This document shows positions 43,327-51,551 of a stretch of DNA of 64,000 nucleotides, piece by piece. Location of the stretch: NCBI GenBank assembly GCA_000497835.1, contig KI547165.1:439806-503805 (forward strand), given 5' to 3'. The number at the start of each line of letters is the position of its first letter. The first letter of the stretch is position 1. Both the position numbers and the translations under genes were made by a program. Source of the stretch: a gamma proteobacterium L18. Its GTDB lineage: Bacteria; Pseudomonadota; Gammaproteobacteria; Pseudomonadales; Pseudomonadaceae. The notes under the pieces are model-generated. The model was not told the DNA's origin. It was given only the letters and a program-made list of their open reading frames with translations, and made no database searches.

Positions 43327-43424
43327 CAGTTTTCGCCGAACGGCACGCCGGAAAACTTTCCGCAGCCTGAGGACAGACCCTGCAGCCAGCGGATAGTGAG
43401 CACCGAGCGCCGGCCCCAGGATGG

Positions 43425-43448
43425 CTCCAACTTCACCCGATGTTGGAG
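43425..43448 (+). promoter_or_regulatory. Hairpin pairing the Shine-Dalgarno of the iifA-like gene
   Basis: CTCCAAC and GTTGGAG form a seven-pair stem with a ten-base loop. The second arm contains the GGAG ribosome-binding site, eight bases before the ATG at 43457, so the folded RNA would hide it. Confidence 0.5.
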
Positions 43449-43456
43449 ACTCACCC

Positions 43457-44704
43457 ATGAACGGTCGCTATATCAGCGTCACGGCAGCTGACGGACAACA
43501 GTTTCAGGCGTACCTGGCTCCCGCCATTGGCGGCAGTGGCCCGGGCGTGGTGCTGTGCCAGGAAATATTCGGCGTCAACCAGGCCATGCGCGAGGTGGCC
43601 GACTTCCTCGCCGAGGAAGGCTACAGCGTGCTGGTGCCTGACCTGTACTGGCGGCAGGCACCGGGCGTGGAACTGGGTTACGGCGAGGCGGATTTCGCCC
43701 AGGCCTACGCCTTGTACCAAGCCTTCGACGAGGACGCCGGTGTCGAGGATATCCGCACCAGCCTGAGTGCCTTGCGCCAGCTGCCCGAGTGCACCGGCGC
43801 CGCCCAGGGCGTGGTCGGCTATTGCCTGGGCGGCAAGTTGGCGTATCTGGCGGCCTGCCGCTTGCCGGAAGTGGCCTGCGCCGTGGGCTATTACGGCGTG
43901 GGCATCGAACATTCCCTGCCCGAACTGGAAGGCCTGCAGGGCCGCCGACTTATCTTGCACATGGCAGGCCTCGATCAGTTCTGCCCCGGCGAAGCCCGCG
44001 CCGCCATATTTGCCGCCGCCCAGCCGCTGCCGGGCGTGGAAACTTACCTGTACCCCGGCGTCGATCACGCCTTCGCCCGCCCCAACGGCCACCACTACGA
44101 CAAGCCCGCTGCGCTGATGGCCCATCAACGCACCGTGGCCGCGCTGCGCCGTACCTTGGGGCCGGACTACGACCTCTCGGCCCTATGGGAAGAACATATC
44201 CGTCACGAGTTCGATACCCGCGACGTGCCCGCCACCATGGCAACCATGGTCGCCCAGCCCTACGTCAACCATATCCCGACCATGACCGGCGGGGTGGGTT
44301 ATGCGCAGCTCAGCCGCTTCTATCAACACCATTTCGTCCACGGCAACCCCCAGGACATGGCCCTCACGCCTATCTCCCGCACGGTGGGCGCCACGCAGAT
44401 CGTCGACGAATTCATCATGAGCTTCACCCACGACAGCGAGATCGACTGGCTGCTGCCCGGCATCGCGCCCACCGGCCGCGCCGTGCAAATCCCCATGCTG
44501 GGGGTGGTCAAGTTCCGCGGCCCCAAGCTGTGCCATGAACACATCTACTGGGACCAGGCCAGCGTGCTGGTGCAGATCGGCCGCCTGGACCCCACCGGCC
44601 TGCCCATCGCCGGCGTCGAGACCGCGCACAAGCTGCTCGATGAAAGCCTGCCGTCCAACACCCTGATGCCCAACTGGCCCACCAGCGCCGGCAAGCGCGC
44701 CTGA
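43457..44704 (+). CDS. Dienelactone hydrolase-NTF2 fusion, IifA-like
   Basis: A 415-residue two-domain protein. Residues about 1-235 are a dienelactone-hydrolase fold with CQEIFGVNQAMREVADFLAEEGY, nucleophile Cys in VGYCLGGK and His in YPGVDHAFARP. Residues about 245-400 are an NTF2/SnoaL-like cone (FYQHHFVHGNPQDMALTPISRTVG, DEFIMSFTHDSEIDWLLPG). From what I recall of the Acinetobacter iif operon, the first gene encodes a cofactor-independent oxygenase that turns 3-hydroxyindolin-2-one into anthranilate; gene position and neighbours here fit that role. Which domain would be catalytic is unknown. It is followed by the SDR after nine bases. Confidence 0.68.
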   Translation: MNGRYISVTAADGQQFQAYLAPAIGGSGPGVVLCQEIFGVNQAMREVADFLAEEGYSVLVPDLYWRQAPGVELGYGEADFAQAYALYQAFDEDAGVEDIRTSLSALRQLPECTGAAQGVVGYCLGGKLAYLAACRLPEVACAVGYYGVGIEHSLPELEGLQGRRLILHMAGLDQFCPGEARAAIFAAAQPLPGVETYLYPGVDHAFARPNGHHYDKPAALMAHQRTVAALRRTLGPDYDLSALWEEHIRHEFDTRDVPATMATMVAQPYVNHIPTMTGGVGYAQLSRFYQHHFVHGNPQDMALTPISRTVGATQIVDEFIMSFTHDSEIDWLLPGIAPTGRAVQIPMLGVVKFRGPKLCHEHIYWDQASVLVQIGRLDPTGLPIAGVETAHKLLDESLPSNTLMPNWPTSAGKRA

Positions 44705-44713
44705 GGAGGTGAT

Positions 44714-45517
44714 ATGCCCACATTTCTGAACCCCGATGCCTTGCAAGGCAAGGTGGCACTGATCAGCGGTGGCGCCACCCTGATCGGCATGGCCGTGGCC
44801 CGTGGCCTGATCGCCGCCGGTGCCCGGGTGGTGCTGTTCGACATCGATGCCCAGGCAGGCCAGCAGGCGGCCGAGCAGTTGGGCCGCCGGGCGCAGTTCT
44901 TTGCCGTGGATATCACCCAGGACGCGCAGATCAGCAAGGCCCTGGCCACGGTGCACCAGACGCTGGGCCCGGTCAGCCTGTTGATCAACCTGGCCTGCAC
45001 CTACCTGGATGACGGCCTGGCCTCCAGCCGCCAGGACTGGTTGCAGGCGCTCAACGTCAACCTGGTGTCGGCGGTAGCGCTGACCCAGGCCCTGCACCCG
45101 GACCTGGCGGCCAATCGCGGCGCCATCGTCAACTTCTCGTCCATCTCGGCCGGCTGCGCCCAGACCGGCCGCTGGCTGTACCCGGTGTCCAAGGCTGCGC
45201 TCCAGCAATTGACCCGGAGCATGGCCATGGACCTGGCGCCGGACGGCATCCGCGTGAACTCGGTGTCGCCGGGCTGGACCTGGTCGCGGGTGATCGAGCA
45301 GGCCAGTGGCGGCAACCGCAGCAAGGCCGACCAGGTGGCCGCCAGCTACCACCTGCTGGGCCGCCTGGGCGAGCCCGACGAGGTGGCCAACGTGGTGACC
45401 TTCCTCTGTTCGCCCGCCGCCAGCTTTGTCACCGGCGCCGACTACGCGGTGGACGGCGGCTACTCGGCCATGGGCCCGGAACAGAACCTGCCGGCCATTG
45501 CCCGCCTGGCGCACTGA
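44714..45517 (+). CDS. Short-chain dehydrogenase, IifB-like
   Basis: SDR of 267 residues, expected to oxidise indole-2,3-dihydrodiol to 3-hydroxyindolin-2-one with NAD(P). The coenzyme loop is a variant (LISGGATLIGMAVARGL) and the usual NNAG reads NLACTYLDDG. The catalytic residues are visible: Ser in NFSSISAG and YPVSK. The end RLGEPDEVANVVTFLCSPAASFVTGADYAVDGGYSAM is classical. GAGG precedes the ATG. Function is inferred from the operon. Confidence 0.77.
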   Translation: MPTFLNPDALQGKVALISGGATLIGMAVARGLIAAGARVVLFDIDAQAGQQAAEQLGRRAQFFAVDITQDAQISKALATVHQTLGPVSLLINLACTYLDDGLASSRQDWLQALNVNLVSAVALTQALHPDLAANRGAIVNFSSISAGCAQTGRWLYPVSKAALQQLTRSMAMDLAPDGIRVNSVSPGWTWSRVIEQASGGNRSKADQVAASYHLLGRLGEPDEVANVVTFLCSPAASFVTGADYAVDGGYSAMGPEQNLPAIARLAH

Positions 45518-45555
45518 ACGACCACCCACTTCTTCACCCCAACAGGAACACCATC

Positions 45556-46797
45556 ATGCGTCGTATCGCTATCGTTGGCGCCGGCCAGGCCGGCCTGCAA
45601 CTTGGCCTGGGGCTACTCGCCCAGGGCTACCACGTGACCTTGACCACCAACCGCACGGGCGAGCAGGTTCGCACCGGCAAGGTCATGTCCAGTCAATGCA
45701 TGTTCAACACCGCGCTGCAGACCGAGCGCGACCTGGGCTTGAACTTCTGGGAGCAGCACTGCCCGGCCGTGGAAGGCATCAGCCTGACCGTGCCGCACCC
45801 ACAGCAGCCCGGCGAGCGCCTGTTCAGCTGGGGCTCGCGGCTGGAGCGTTACGCCCAGTCAGTGGACCAGCGCCTGAAAATGCCGGCCTGGATGGATGAG
45901 TTCGTCAAGCGCGGCGGCGAACTGGTGATCGCCGACGTGGGCATCGCCGAGCTGGAAACCCTGACCCAGTCCCACGACCTGGTGCTGCTGGCGGCGGGCA
46001 AGGGCGAGGTGGTCAACCAATTCGAAAAAGACCCCCAGCGCAGCGCCTTCAGCCAGCCGCAGCGGGCCCTGGCCCTGACCTATGTGAAAGGCATGACCCC
46101 GGCGTCGCCGTTCTCGCGGGTAGCCTTCAACCTGATCCCGGGGGTGGGCGAGTACTTCGTGTTCCCGGCGCTGACCACCAGCGGCCCTTGCGAAATCATG
46201 GTGTTCGAAGGCATCCCCGGCGGGCCGATGGACTGCTGGCACGACATCAAGACCCCCGAAGCGCACCTGGCCAAAAGCCTTGAAATCGTGCGCCAGTACC
46301 TGCCATGGGAAGCCGAGCGCTGCCAGCACCTGACCCTGACCGATGACAACGGCTTTCTCTCGGGCCGCTTCACACCCATGGTCCGCAAGCCGGTGCTGAC
46401 CCTGCCGTCCGGGCGCACGGTGCTGGGCATGGCCGATGCGCTGGTGGTCAACGACCCCATCACCGGCCAGGGCGCCAACAACGCCGCCAAGTGCAGCAAG
46501 GTCTACCTGCAGGCGATCCTCGACCAGGGCGCACGCACCTTTGATGCGCAGTGGATGGCGCAGACCTTCGAGCAGTACTGGAGCTACGCCCGCCACGTGG
46601 TGCAGTGGACCAACACCTTGCTGACGCCGCCGCCCGAGTACCTGCTGGGCCTGCTGGGCGCTGCCAGCCAATCGCAGCCCCTGGCTGCGGCCATCGTCAA
46701 CGGCTTCGACGACCCTCGCACCTTCGCCCCCTGGTGGTTCGACGCCGAACAGTGCCAGGTCTTCATCGATAAAAACACCCGGCACGTGGCTGCCTGA
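45556..46797 (+). CDS. StyA-like flavoprotein monooxygenase, IifC-like indole oxygenase
   Basis: FAD-binding oxygenase of 413 residues, the size of styrene monooxygenase StyA. FAD loop RIAIVGAGQAGLQLGLGLLAQGY at residues 3-25 and the late ADALVVNDPITGQGANNAAKCSKVY that contacts the flavin. StyA-type enzymes use reduced FAD from a partner reductase, encoded next. In the indole operons this enzyme epoxidises the indole C2-C3 bond, giving the dihydrodiol. Styrene itself is less likely because no StyC/StyD genes are present. Confidence 0.82.
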   Translation: MRRIAIVGAGQAGLQLGLGLLAQGYHVTLTTNRTGEQVRTGKVMSSQCMFNTALQTERDLGLNFWEQHCPAVEGISLTVPHPQQPGERLFSWGSRLERYAQSVDQRLKMPAWMDEFVKRGGELVIADVGIAELETLTQSHDLVLLAAGKGEVVNQFEKDPQRSAFSQPQRALALTYVKGMTPASPFSRVAFNLIPGVGEYFVFPALTTSGPCEIMVFEGIPGGPMDCWHDIKTPEAHLAKSLEIVRQYLPWEAERCQHLTLTDDNGFLSGRFTPMVRKPVLTLPSGRTVLGMADALVVNDPITGQGANNAAKCSKVYLQAILDQGARTFDAQWMAQTFEQYWSYARHVVQWTNTLLTPPPEYLLGLLGAASQSQPLAAAIVNGFDDPRTFAPWWFDAEQCQVFIDKNTRHVAA

Positions 46798-46808
46798 AGG
46801 AGCGTCCC

Positions 46809-47333
46809 ATGAGTCTCGATCTTTCTTTGCGTACCGCCCAAGGCTGCGACCCTCGTGACCTGCGCGGCGTGCTGGGCCAGTTCGCCACCGGCGTCACGGT
46901 GATCACCACCTGCACCGCCGACGGTCGCAAGGTGGGCATGACCGCCAACTCGTTTTCCTCGGTGTCACTGGAGCCGGCGCTGGTGCTGTGGAGCCTGGCG
47001 CGCTCGGCGCCCAGCCTGGCCGATTTCAGCGCCGCCAGCCACTTTGCGATCAATGTGTTGGGGGCCGGCCAGCACGGCCTGTCGCGACATTTTTCCCGGC
47101 CGGCCAGCGACAAGTTCGCCGGCGTTGCCCACGCCAGCGGTACCGCCGGCGTGCCGCTGCTGGACGATGTGGTCGCCACCCTGGTGTGCCGCAATGTCAC
47201 CCAGTACGAGGGCGGTGACCACCTGATCTTCATTGGCGAAATCGAACACTACCGATACAGCGGCGCAGAACCGCTGGTCTTCCATGCCGGCCAATACCGG
47301 ATCGCCGCCGCGCATCCTGAGCTGGCCCAATAA
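46809..47333 (+). CDS. Flavin reductase, IifD/StyB-like
   Basis: Flavin:NAD(P)H oxidoreductase of 174 residues of the HpaC/StyB type. Typical segments are LRGVLGQFATGVTVITTCTADGRKVGMTANSFSSVSLEPALVLWSL (residues about 18-63) and the late GDHLIFIGEIEHYRYSGAEPLVFHAGQYRI with the conserved GDH. It supplies reduced FAD to the StyA-like oxygenase. It follows that gene by 11 bases and shares its AGGAG-type ribosome-binding site region. Confidence 0.85.
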   Translation: MSLDLSLRTAQGCDPRDLRGVLGQFATGVTVITTCTADGRKVGMTANSFSSVSLEPALVLWSLARSAPSLADFSAASHFAINVLGAGQHGLSRHFSRPASDKFAGVAHASGTAGVPLLDDVVATLVCRNVTQYEGGDHLIFIGEIEHYRYSGAEPLVFHAGQYRIAAAHPELAQ

Positions 47334-47359
47334 CGCTGCCGCCTGACGGGGAAATACCC

Positions 47360-48295
47360 ATGAAATCGCGAATGATGTCTGTGTGCGGGGCCGGGCTGCT
47401 GATGGCCCAGGGGGCAGGGGCCTACGACTTGCCGGTGGTCAACCTGGGGCTGACCAGCTTTCTGGACGGTGGCCTGCCCGCAGGGCCGGGGTGGTATTTG
47501 CAGGAGTATTTCCAGAACTACAGCGCCGACAAACTGCGCGACAAGGACGGCAAGGCCCTGGCGTTGCCCAAGCAGGACCTGGACTATCAGGTGGCCGTGA
47601 CCCAGCTCAGCTACCTGTCCACCCTGCGCCTGGGCAACGGTAGCCTGGGCTTGAACGCAGTGCTGCCGGTGGTCACGCGCATGCGCGTCGACGACGGCCT
47701 GAACAACGCCGCCTTGCGCGGGCAGAGCGGGGTGGGGGACCTGCTGATCGGGCCGTTCATTCAGTTCGACCCGGTGATGGGGCCGGACGGGCCGAAGTTC
47801 GTGCACCGCATCGAGTTGCAGGTCAACCTGCCCACCGGCGAGTACGACGACCGCCACGCGGTGAATCCGGGCAACAACGCCTGGTCATTCGACCCGTACT
47901 GGGCAGCGACTTACTGGTTCACGCCAAAATGGACCGCGTCGATTCGCGCCCATTACCTGTACAACGGCAAGAACGATGACCCGGCGTTGTCATTGGGGGC
48001 GGTTGACAGCATCCAGGCGGGGCAGGCGTTGCATGCCAACTTTGCCACCGAGTATGCGGTCACCGAGCATTTGCGGTTGGGGCTTAACGGTTACTGGCTC
48101 AAGCAGATCACCGATACCCAGATCGATGGGCATGACGTGGCGGGGCGGCGCGAGAAAGTCTGGGCCATTGGGCCGGGGGGCATGTACAGCTTTTCGGCCA
48201 ATGATCATGTGTTCGTGAACGCGTACTTCGAGCAGGATGTGCAGAACCGTCCTGACGGGAGTCGGGTGCAGGTGCGGTACGTGCATCACTTCTAA
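47360..48295 (+). CDS. Outer-membrane channel, SphA/phenol-degradation MetA type
   Basis: Predicted outer-membrane beta-barrel of 311 residues with a signal peptide (cleavage likely after AQGAGA, residue about 21). The many alternating aromatic/glycine strands (WYLQEYFQNYSADKL, GVGDLLIGPFIQF, YDDRHAVNPGNNAWSFDPYWAATYWFTP) and the aromatic end VRYVHHF match the SphA/MetA_deg family found in aromatic degradation operons. It probably helps entry of the aromatic substrate. It is the last gene of the five-gene operon, ended by a REP doublet. Confidence 0.8.
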   Translation: MKSRMMSVCGAGLLMAQGAGAYDLPVVNLGLTSFLDGGLPAGPGWYLQEYFQNYSADKLRDKDGKALALPKQDLDYQVAVTQLSYLSTLRLGNGSLGLNAVLPVVTRMRVDDGLNNAALRGQSGVGDLLIGPFIQFDPVMGPDGPKFVHRIELQVNLPTGEYDDRHAVNPGNNAWSFDPYWAATYWFTPKWTASIRAHYLYNGKNDDPALSLGAVDSIQAGQALHANFATEYAVTEHLRLGLNGYWLKQITDTQIDGHDVAGRREKVWAIGPGGMYSFSANDHVFVNAYFEQDVQNRPDGSRVQVRYVHHF

Positions 48296-48313
48296 GGCGT
48301 CTTCGTCTGTTCG

Positions 48314-48402
48314 GGCCTCTCGCGAGCAAGCTTTGCTCCCACAGTGTGAACTCGATTTGAGCGTTTCACCTGTGGGAGCAAAGCTTGCTCGCGATGAGGC
48401 CG
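48314..48402. repeat. REP doublet, family A
   Basis: GCGAGCAAGCTTTGCTCCCACAG and the inverse GTGGGAGCAAAGCTTGCTCG. It lies between the operon end and the convergent antR gene. Confidence 0.9.
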
Positions 48403-48454
48403 GTGCAGATTGCTCACAACCATCTCGCGATACAGGCAACAGGGTACTACTGAC

Positions 48455-49453
48455 TCAATGCCGCCGCCGACGCTCCAGCGTCTGCGACGGCAGCTCGCCG
48501 AACAGCCGATTGTAATCCTGGGCAAAGCGCCCCAAATGGTTGAACCCCCACTGCGAAGCAATCCCGGCAATGTTGTAGCCGCCGTGCTCCTGCAACAAAC
48601 TGCGCCGCGCCGACTGCAGGCGATAGCGCTTGAGGTAGGCCACCGGCGACACTCCCAGGTACACCTTGAACGCATCATGCAGCTTCTGCGCGCCAATGCC
48701 CGCCGCCCGCTCAATGTCGGCCAGGCGGATGTCCTCGCCGCAGTTGTCCTCGATAAACTGCCGCGCCCGGGTGACAAACACCGGGCAACGGCGCTGTGCC
48801 TGGTCACTCAAGGCGCTGGAGTAGTTGTTGGGCTGCGACAGAATCAAGCCCTTGATCAGGCTGCGTTCCAGGTCCCGTGCCATGGGTAGGTGGCCGAAGT
48901 ACTCGCTGCTGCCGTCCATCTCGTCCACCAGGTAGCGCACCATGCGCCACCACGACGCCGTGGCGCCCAGTTCGGCGTTGATGCACGGGTCAAACTCCAG
49001 CGGCGTCGCTGCCGGCTGTTCCAGCAATTCTTCCAGCACCCGCTGCATGGAGGTGCAGTCGATGGCCACCTGCAGCTTGCGGCAGTTGCCACTGATGCTC
49101 AGTTGCTGCGGGTCGAACGGCGAGACGATCAGCCCCGTGCCCACGTCCGATTTCAGCCGGCGCTTGCCGCAGTCCAGTTCCTGCTCGCCATCCAGCGGCA
49201 GGCTGATGCTGTAGCGCTTCAGCGAGCTGTCCGGGTCCACGCCGATCACCACGTCGGTGCCGTACTGGATACGCCCCAGCACCGTGGACAGGCCACTGAG
49301 CACACTGGCCGAATGCTCGAATTCGATGCGTTGCGGCGCGCTTGCCTCAAGGCTGTGCGGCCCGCAGATGGTCGACATCCAGGCGCGGGCGCCGTCCAGA
49401 TCGTGGTGGGTGGCGCGAATGCCGCGCGGTTGCGGCTCGGAAGGTAACTTCAT
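48455..49453 (-). CDS. antR: AraC-family activator of anthranilate dioxygenase, AntR
   Basis: XylS/AraC-type regulator, 332 residues, close to AntR of P. aeruginosa. The N-terminal effector domain is followed by IRLADIERAAGIGAQKLHDAFKVYLGVSPVAYLKRYRL and GFNHLGRFAQDYNRLFGELPSQTL, the two helix-turn-helix units. It is divergent from antABC, the standard arrangement, and should activate that operon with anthranilate. It is related to the AraC protein at 42149, sharing GELPS at the end, which suggests a duplicated pair for the two steps. Confidence 0.87.
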   Translation of the reverse strand: MKLPSEPQPRGIRATHHDLDGARAWMSTICGPHSLEASAPQRIEFEHSASVLSGLSTVLGRIQYGTDVVIGVDPDSSLKRYSISLPLDGEQELDCGKRRLKSDVGTGLIVSPFDPQQLSISGNCRKLQVAIDCTSMQRVLEELLEQPAATPLEFDPCINAELGATASWWRMVRYLVDEMDGSSEYFGHLPMARDLERSLIKGLILSQPNNYSSALSDQAQRRCPVFVTRARQFIEDNCGEDIRLADIERAAGIGAQKLHDAFKVYLGVSPVAYLKRYRLQSARRSLLQEHGGYNIAGIASQWGFNHLGRFAQDYNRLFGELPSQTLERRRRH

Positions 49454-49506
49454 GACGACACTCTATCGGTGTGTTGATCAGGCAAGGCTCACGTTACTGC
49501 ACCCTG

Positions 49507-49573
49507 TGTGCCAGCTCTATCCAGTTCCTGCAAATAAGCGGAAAACGGACAGGTTGTGCCGGGAAAGTGGATA
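49507..49573. promoter_or_regulatory. Candidate AntR sites upstream of antA
   Basis: TGTGCC occurs at 49507-49512 and again at 49555-49560, 48 bases apart. The first is followed by TATCC and the second by GTGGATA. Widely spaced half-sites are known for AntR, but this match is by eye only. Confidence 0.35.
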
Positions 49574-49636
49574 GAAGGGCCCAGGCGCCAGCGGTTCAAT
49601 CAGCCCAAGGCGGATAACCGCAGAAGGAGCCCCCTG

Positions 49637-51040
49637 ATGAGCAGCGCAAAAACCGTAAGCCAATGGCAGCACTTCGTTGAAGGCTGCCTGGATTTTCGCC
49701 CCGTGGAAGGGGTGTACCGCATCGCCCGGGAGATGTTCACCGAGCCCGAGCTGTTTGACCTGGAGATGGAGCTGATCTTCGAGAAGAACTGGATCTACGC
49801 CTGCCACGAAAGCGAAATCGCCAACAACCACGACTTCGTCACCCTGCGCGCCGGTCGCCAGCCGATGATCATCACCCGCGACGGCAACGGCCAGCTCAAT
49901 GCCCTGATCAACGCCTGCCAGCACCGGGGCACCACGCTGACCCGGGTGGGCAAGGGCAACCAGTCCACGTTTACCTGCCCGTTCCATGCCTGGTGCTACA
50001 AAAGCGACGGCCGCCTGGTGAAGGTCAAGGCGCCGGGTGAGTACCCCGAAGGCTTCGACAAGGCCACCCGTGGCCTGAAAAAGGCGCGCATCGAAAGCTA
50101 CAAGGGCTTTGTGTTCGTCAGCCTCGACGTGCACGGCAGCGACAGCCTGGCCGACTACCTGGGCGACGCCAAGGTGTTCTTCGACATGATGGTGGCCCAG
50201 TCGCCCACTGGCGAACTGGAGGTGCTGCCCGGCAAATCGGCCTACACCTACGAAGGCAATTGGAAGCTGCAGAACGAGAACGGCCTGGACGGCTACCACG
50301 TCAGCACCGTGCACTATAACTACGTGGCCACCGTGCAGCACCGCCAGCAGGTCAATGCCCAAAAAGGCGAGGCGGCCAGCGGCACCCTGGACTACAGCAA
50401 GCTGGGCGCCGGCGACGCTGAGACCGATGACGGCTGGTTCTCGTTCCACAACGGCCACAGCCTGCTGTTCAGCGACATGCCCAACCCCAGCGTGCGCCCC
50501 GGCTACGCCAGCATCATGCCGCGCCTGGTGCAAGAGTACGGTCAAGGCCGCGCCGAGTGGATGATGCACCGCCTGCGCAACCTCAACATTTATCCCAGCA
50601 TGTTCTTCCTCGACCAGATCAGTTCGCAGCTGCGCATCATCCGTCCCATCGCCTGGAACAAGACCGAGATCAACAGCTTCTGCCTGGGGGTCAAGGGCGA
50701 GTCGGACGCTGACCGGGAAAACCGCATTCGTCAGTTCGAGGATTTCTTCAACGTGTCCGGCCTGGGCACGCCGGATGATCTGGTGGAATTCCGCGAAGCC
50801 CAGCGCGGCTTCCAGGCACGGCTGGAACGCTGGAGCGACATCTCCCGTGGCCACGACAAATGGGTCGAGGGCGCCACGCCCAACAGCCAGGCCATCGGCA
50901 TCAACCCGGTGCTGACCGGCACCGAATTCACCCACGAGGGGCTGTACGTCAATCAGCACGGCAACTGGCAGCGCTTCCTGCTCGAAGGCCTGGCGCGCAA
51001 AGCCGCTGAAGAAACCGCCCTGAAACTGCGTGAGGTGTAA
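49637..51040 (+). CDS. antA: Anthranilate 1,2-dioxygenase large subunit AntA
   Basis: Rieske non-heme iron oxygenase alpha subunit, 467 residues (AntA is about 464). The Rieske cluster ligands are in CQHRGTTL and CPFHAWCY; the mononuclear iron histidines are in NENGLDGYHVSTVHYNY. It dihydroxylates anthranilate to an unstable diol that yields catechol, CO2 and ammonia. AAGGAG lies eight bases before the ATG at 49637. It starts the antABC operon, divergent from antR. Confidence 0.93.
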   Translation: MSSAKTVSQWQHFVEGCLDFRPVEGVYRIAREMFTEPELFDLEMELIFEKNWIYACHESEIANNHDFVTLRAGRQPMIITRDGNGQLNALINACQHRGTTLTRVGKGNQSTFTCPFHAWCYKSDGRLVKVKAPGEYPEGFDKATRGLKKARIESYKGFVFVSLDVHGSDSLADYLGDAKVFFDMMVAQSPTGELEVLPGKSAYTYEGNWKLQNENGLDGYHVSTVHYNYVATVQHRQQVNAQKGEAASGTLDYSKLGAGDAETDDGWFSFHNGHSLLFSDMPNPSVRPGYASIMPRLVQEYGQGRAEWMMHRLRNLNIYPSMFFLDQISSQLRIIRPIAWNKTEINSFCLGVKGESDADRENRIRQFEDFFNVSGLGTPDDLVEFREAQRGFQARLERWSDISRGHDKWVEGATPNSQAIGINPVLTGTEFTHEGLYVNQHGNWQRFLLEGLARKAAEETALKLREV

Positions 51041-51042
51041 CC

Positions 51043-51534
51043 ATGAATGCCCAGCTTCACTTCCAAGTCGAACAATTCCTGTACCACATGGCGGCGGCCT
51101 GCGACGCCCAGGACTGGGATCAGTACCTGGACTGCTTCAGCGAGGACAGCGAATTCCATTTGCCCCAGTGGGATTCGGAACACGTCTACACCCAAGACCC
51201 GAAAAAGGGCATGTCGCTGATCTACTACCCCAACCGCGGCGGCCTGGAAGACCGGGTGTACCGCATCCGCACCGGCAAGGCCGCATCCACCATCCCCATG
51301 CCGCGCACGGTGCACCTGATCAGCAACGTGCGCATCGCCCAGGGCCAGGCGGACGAGCTGGAGGTGCAGGTCAATTGGCACACCCTGTACTACCGGCTGC
51401 AAGTGGCAGAGCAGTTCTTCGGCCGCGCCAGTTACCGCCTGCGCCCCCACGGCGACAGCTGGAAGATCGCCCGCAAGCACGTGGTGCTGCTCAACGACAC
51501 GATCAATTCGGTCCTTGATTTCTATCACCTCTGA
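51043..51534 (+). CDS. antB: Anthranilate 1,2-dioxygenase small subunit AntB
   Basis: Beta subunit of 163 residues, the exact family length. It has the NTF2-like fold of aromatic-ring dioxygenase small subunits (VEQFLYHMAAACDAQDWDQYLDCFSEDSEFHLPQWD at the N-terminus, SYRLRPHGDSWKIARKHVVLLND at the C-terminus). It is structural, holding the alpha3beta3 hexamer. It begins two bases after the antA stop. Confidence 0.93.
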   Translation: MNAQLHFQVEQFLYHMAAACDAQDWDQYLDCFSEDSEFHLPQWDSEHVYTQDPKKGMSLIYYPNRGGLEDRVYRIRTGKAASTIPMPRTVHLISNVRIAQGQADELEVQVNWHTLYYRLQVAEQFFGRASYRLRPHGDSWKIARKHVVLLNDTINSVLDFYHL

Positions 51535-51551
51535 TGCCGCGAGTAGCCACC

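Noticed and set aside
45556-47333. Styrene monooxygenase styAB
   Set aside because: The protein family fits, but no styrene-oxide isomerase, phenylacetaldehyde dehydrogenase or StyS/StyR lies nearby, and the neighbours match the indole operon.
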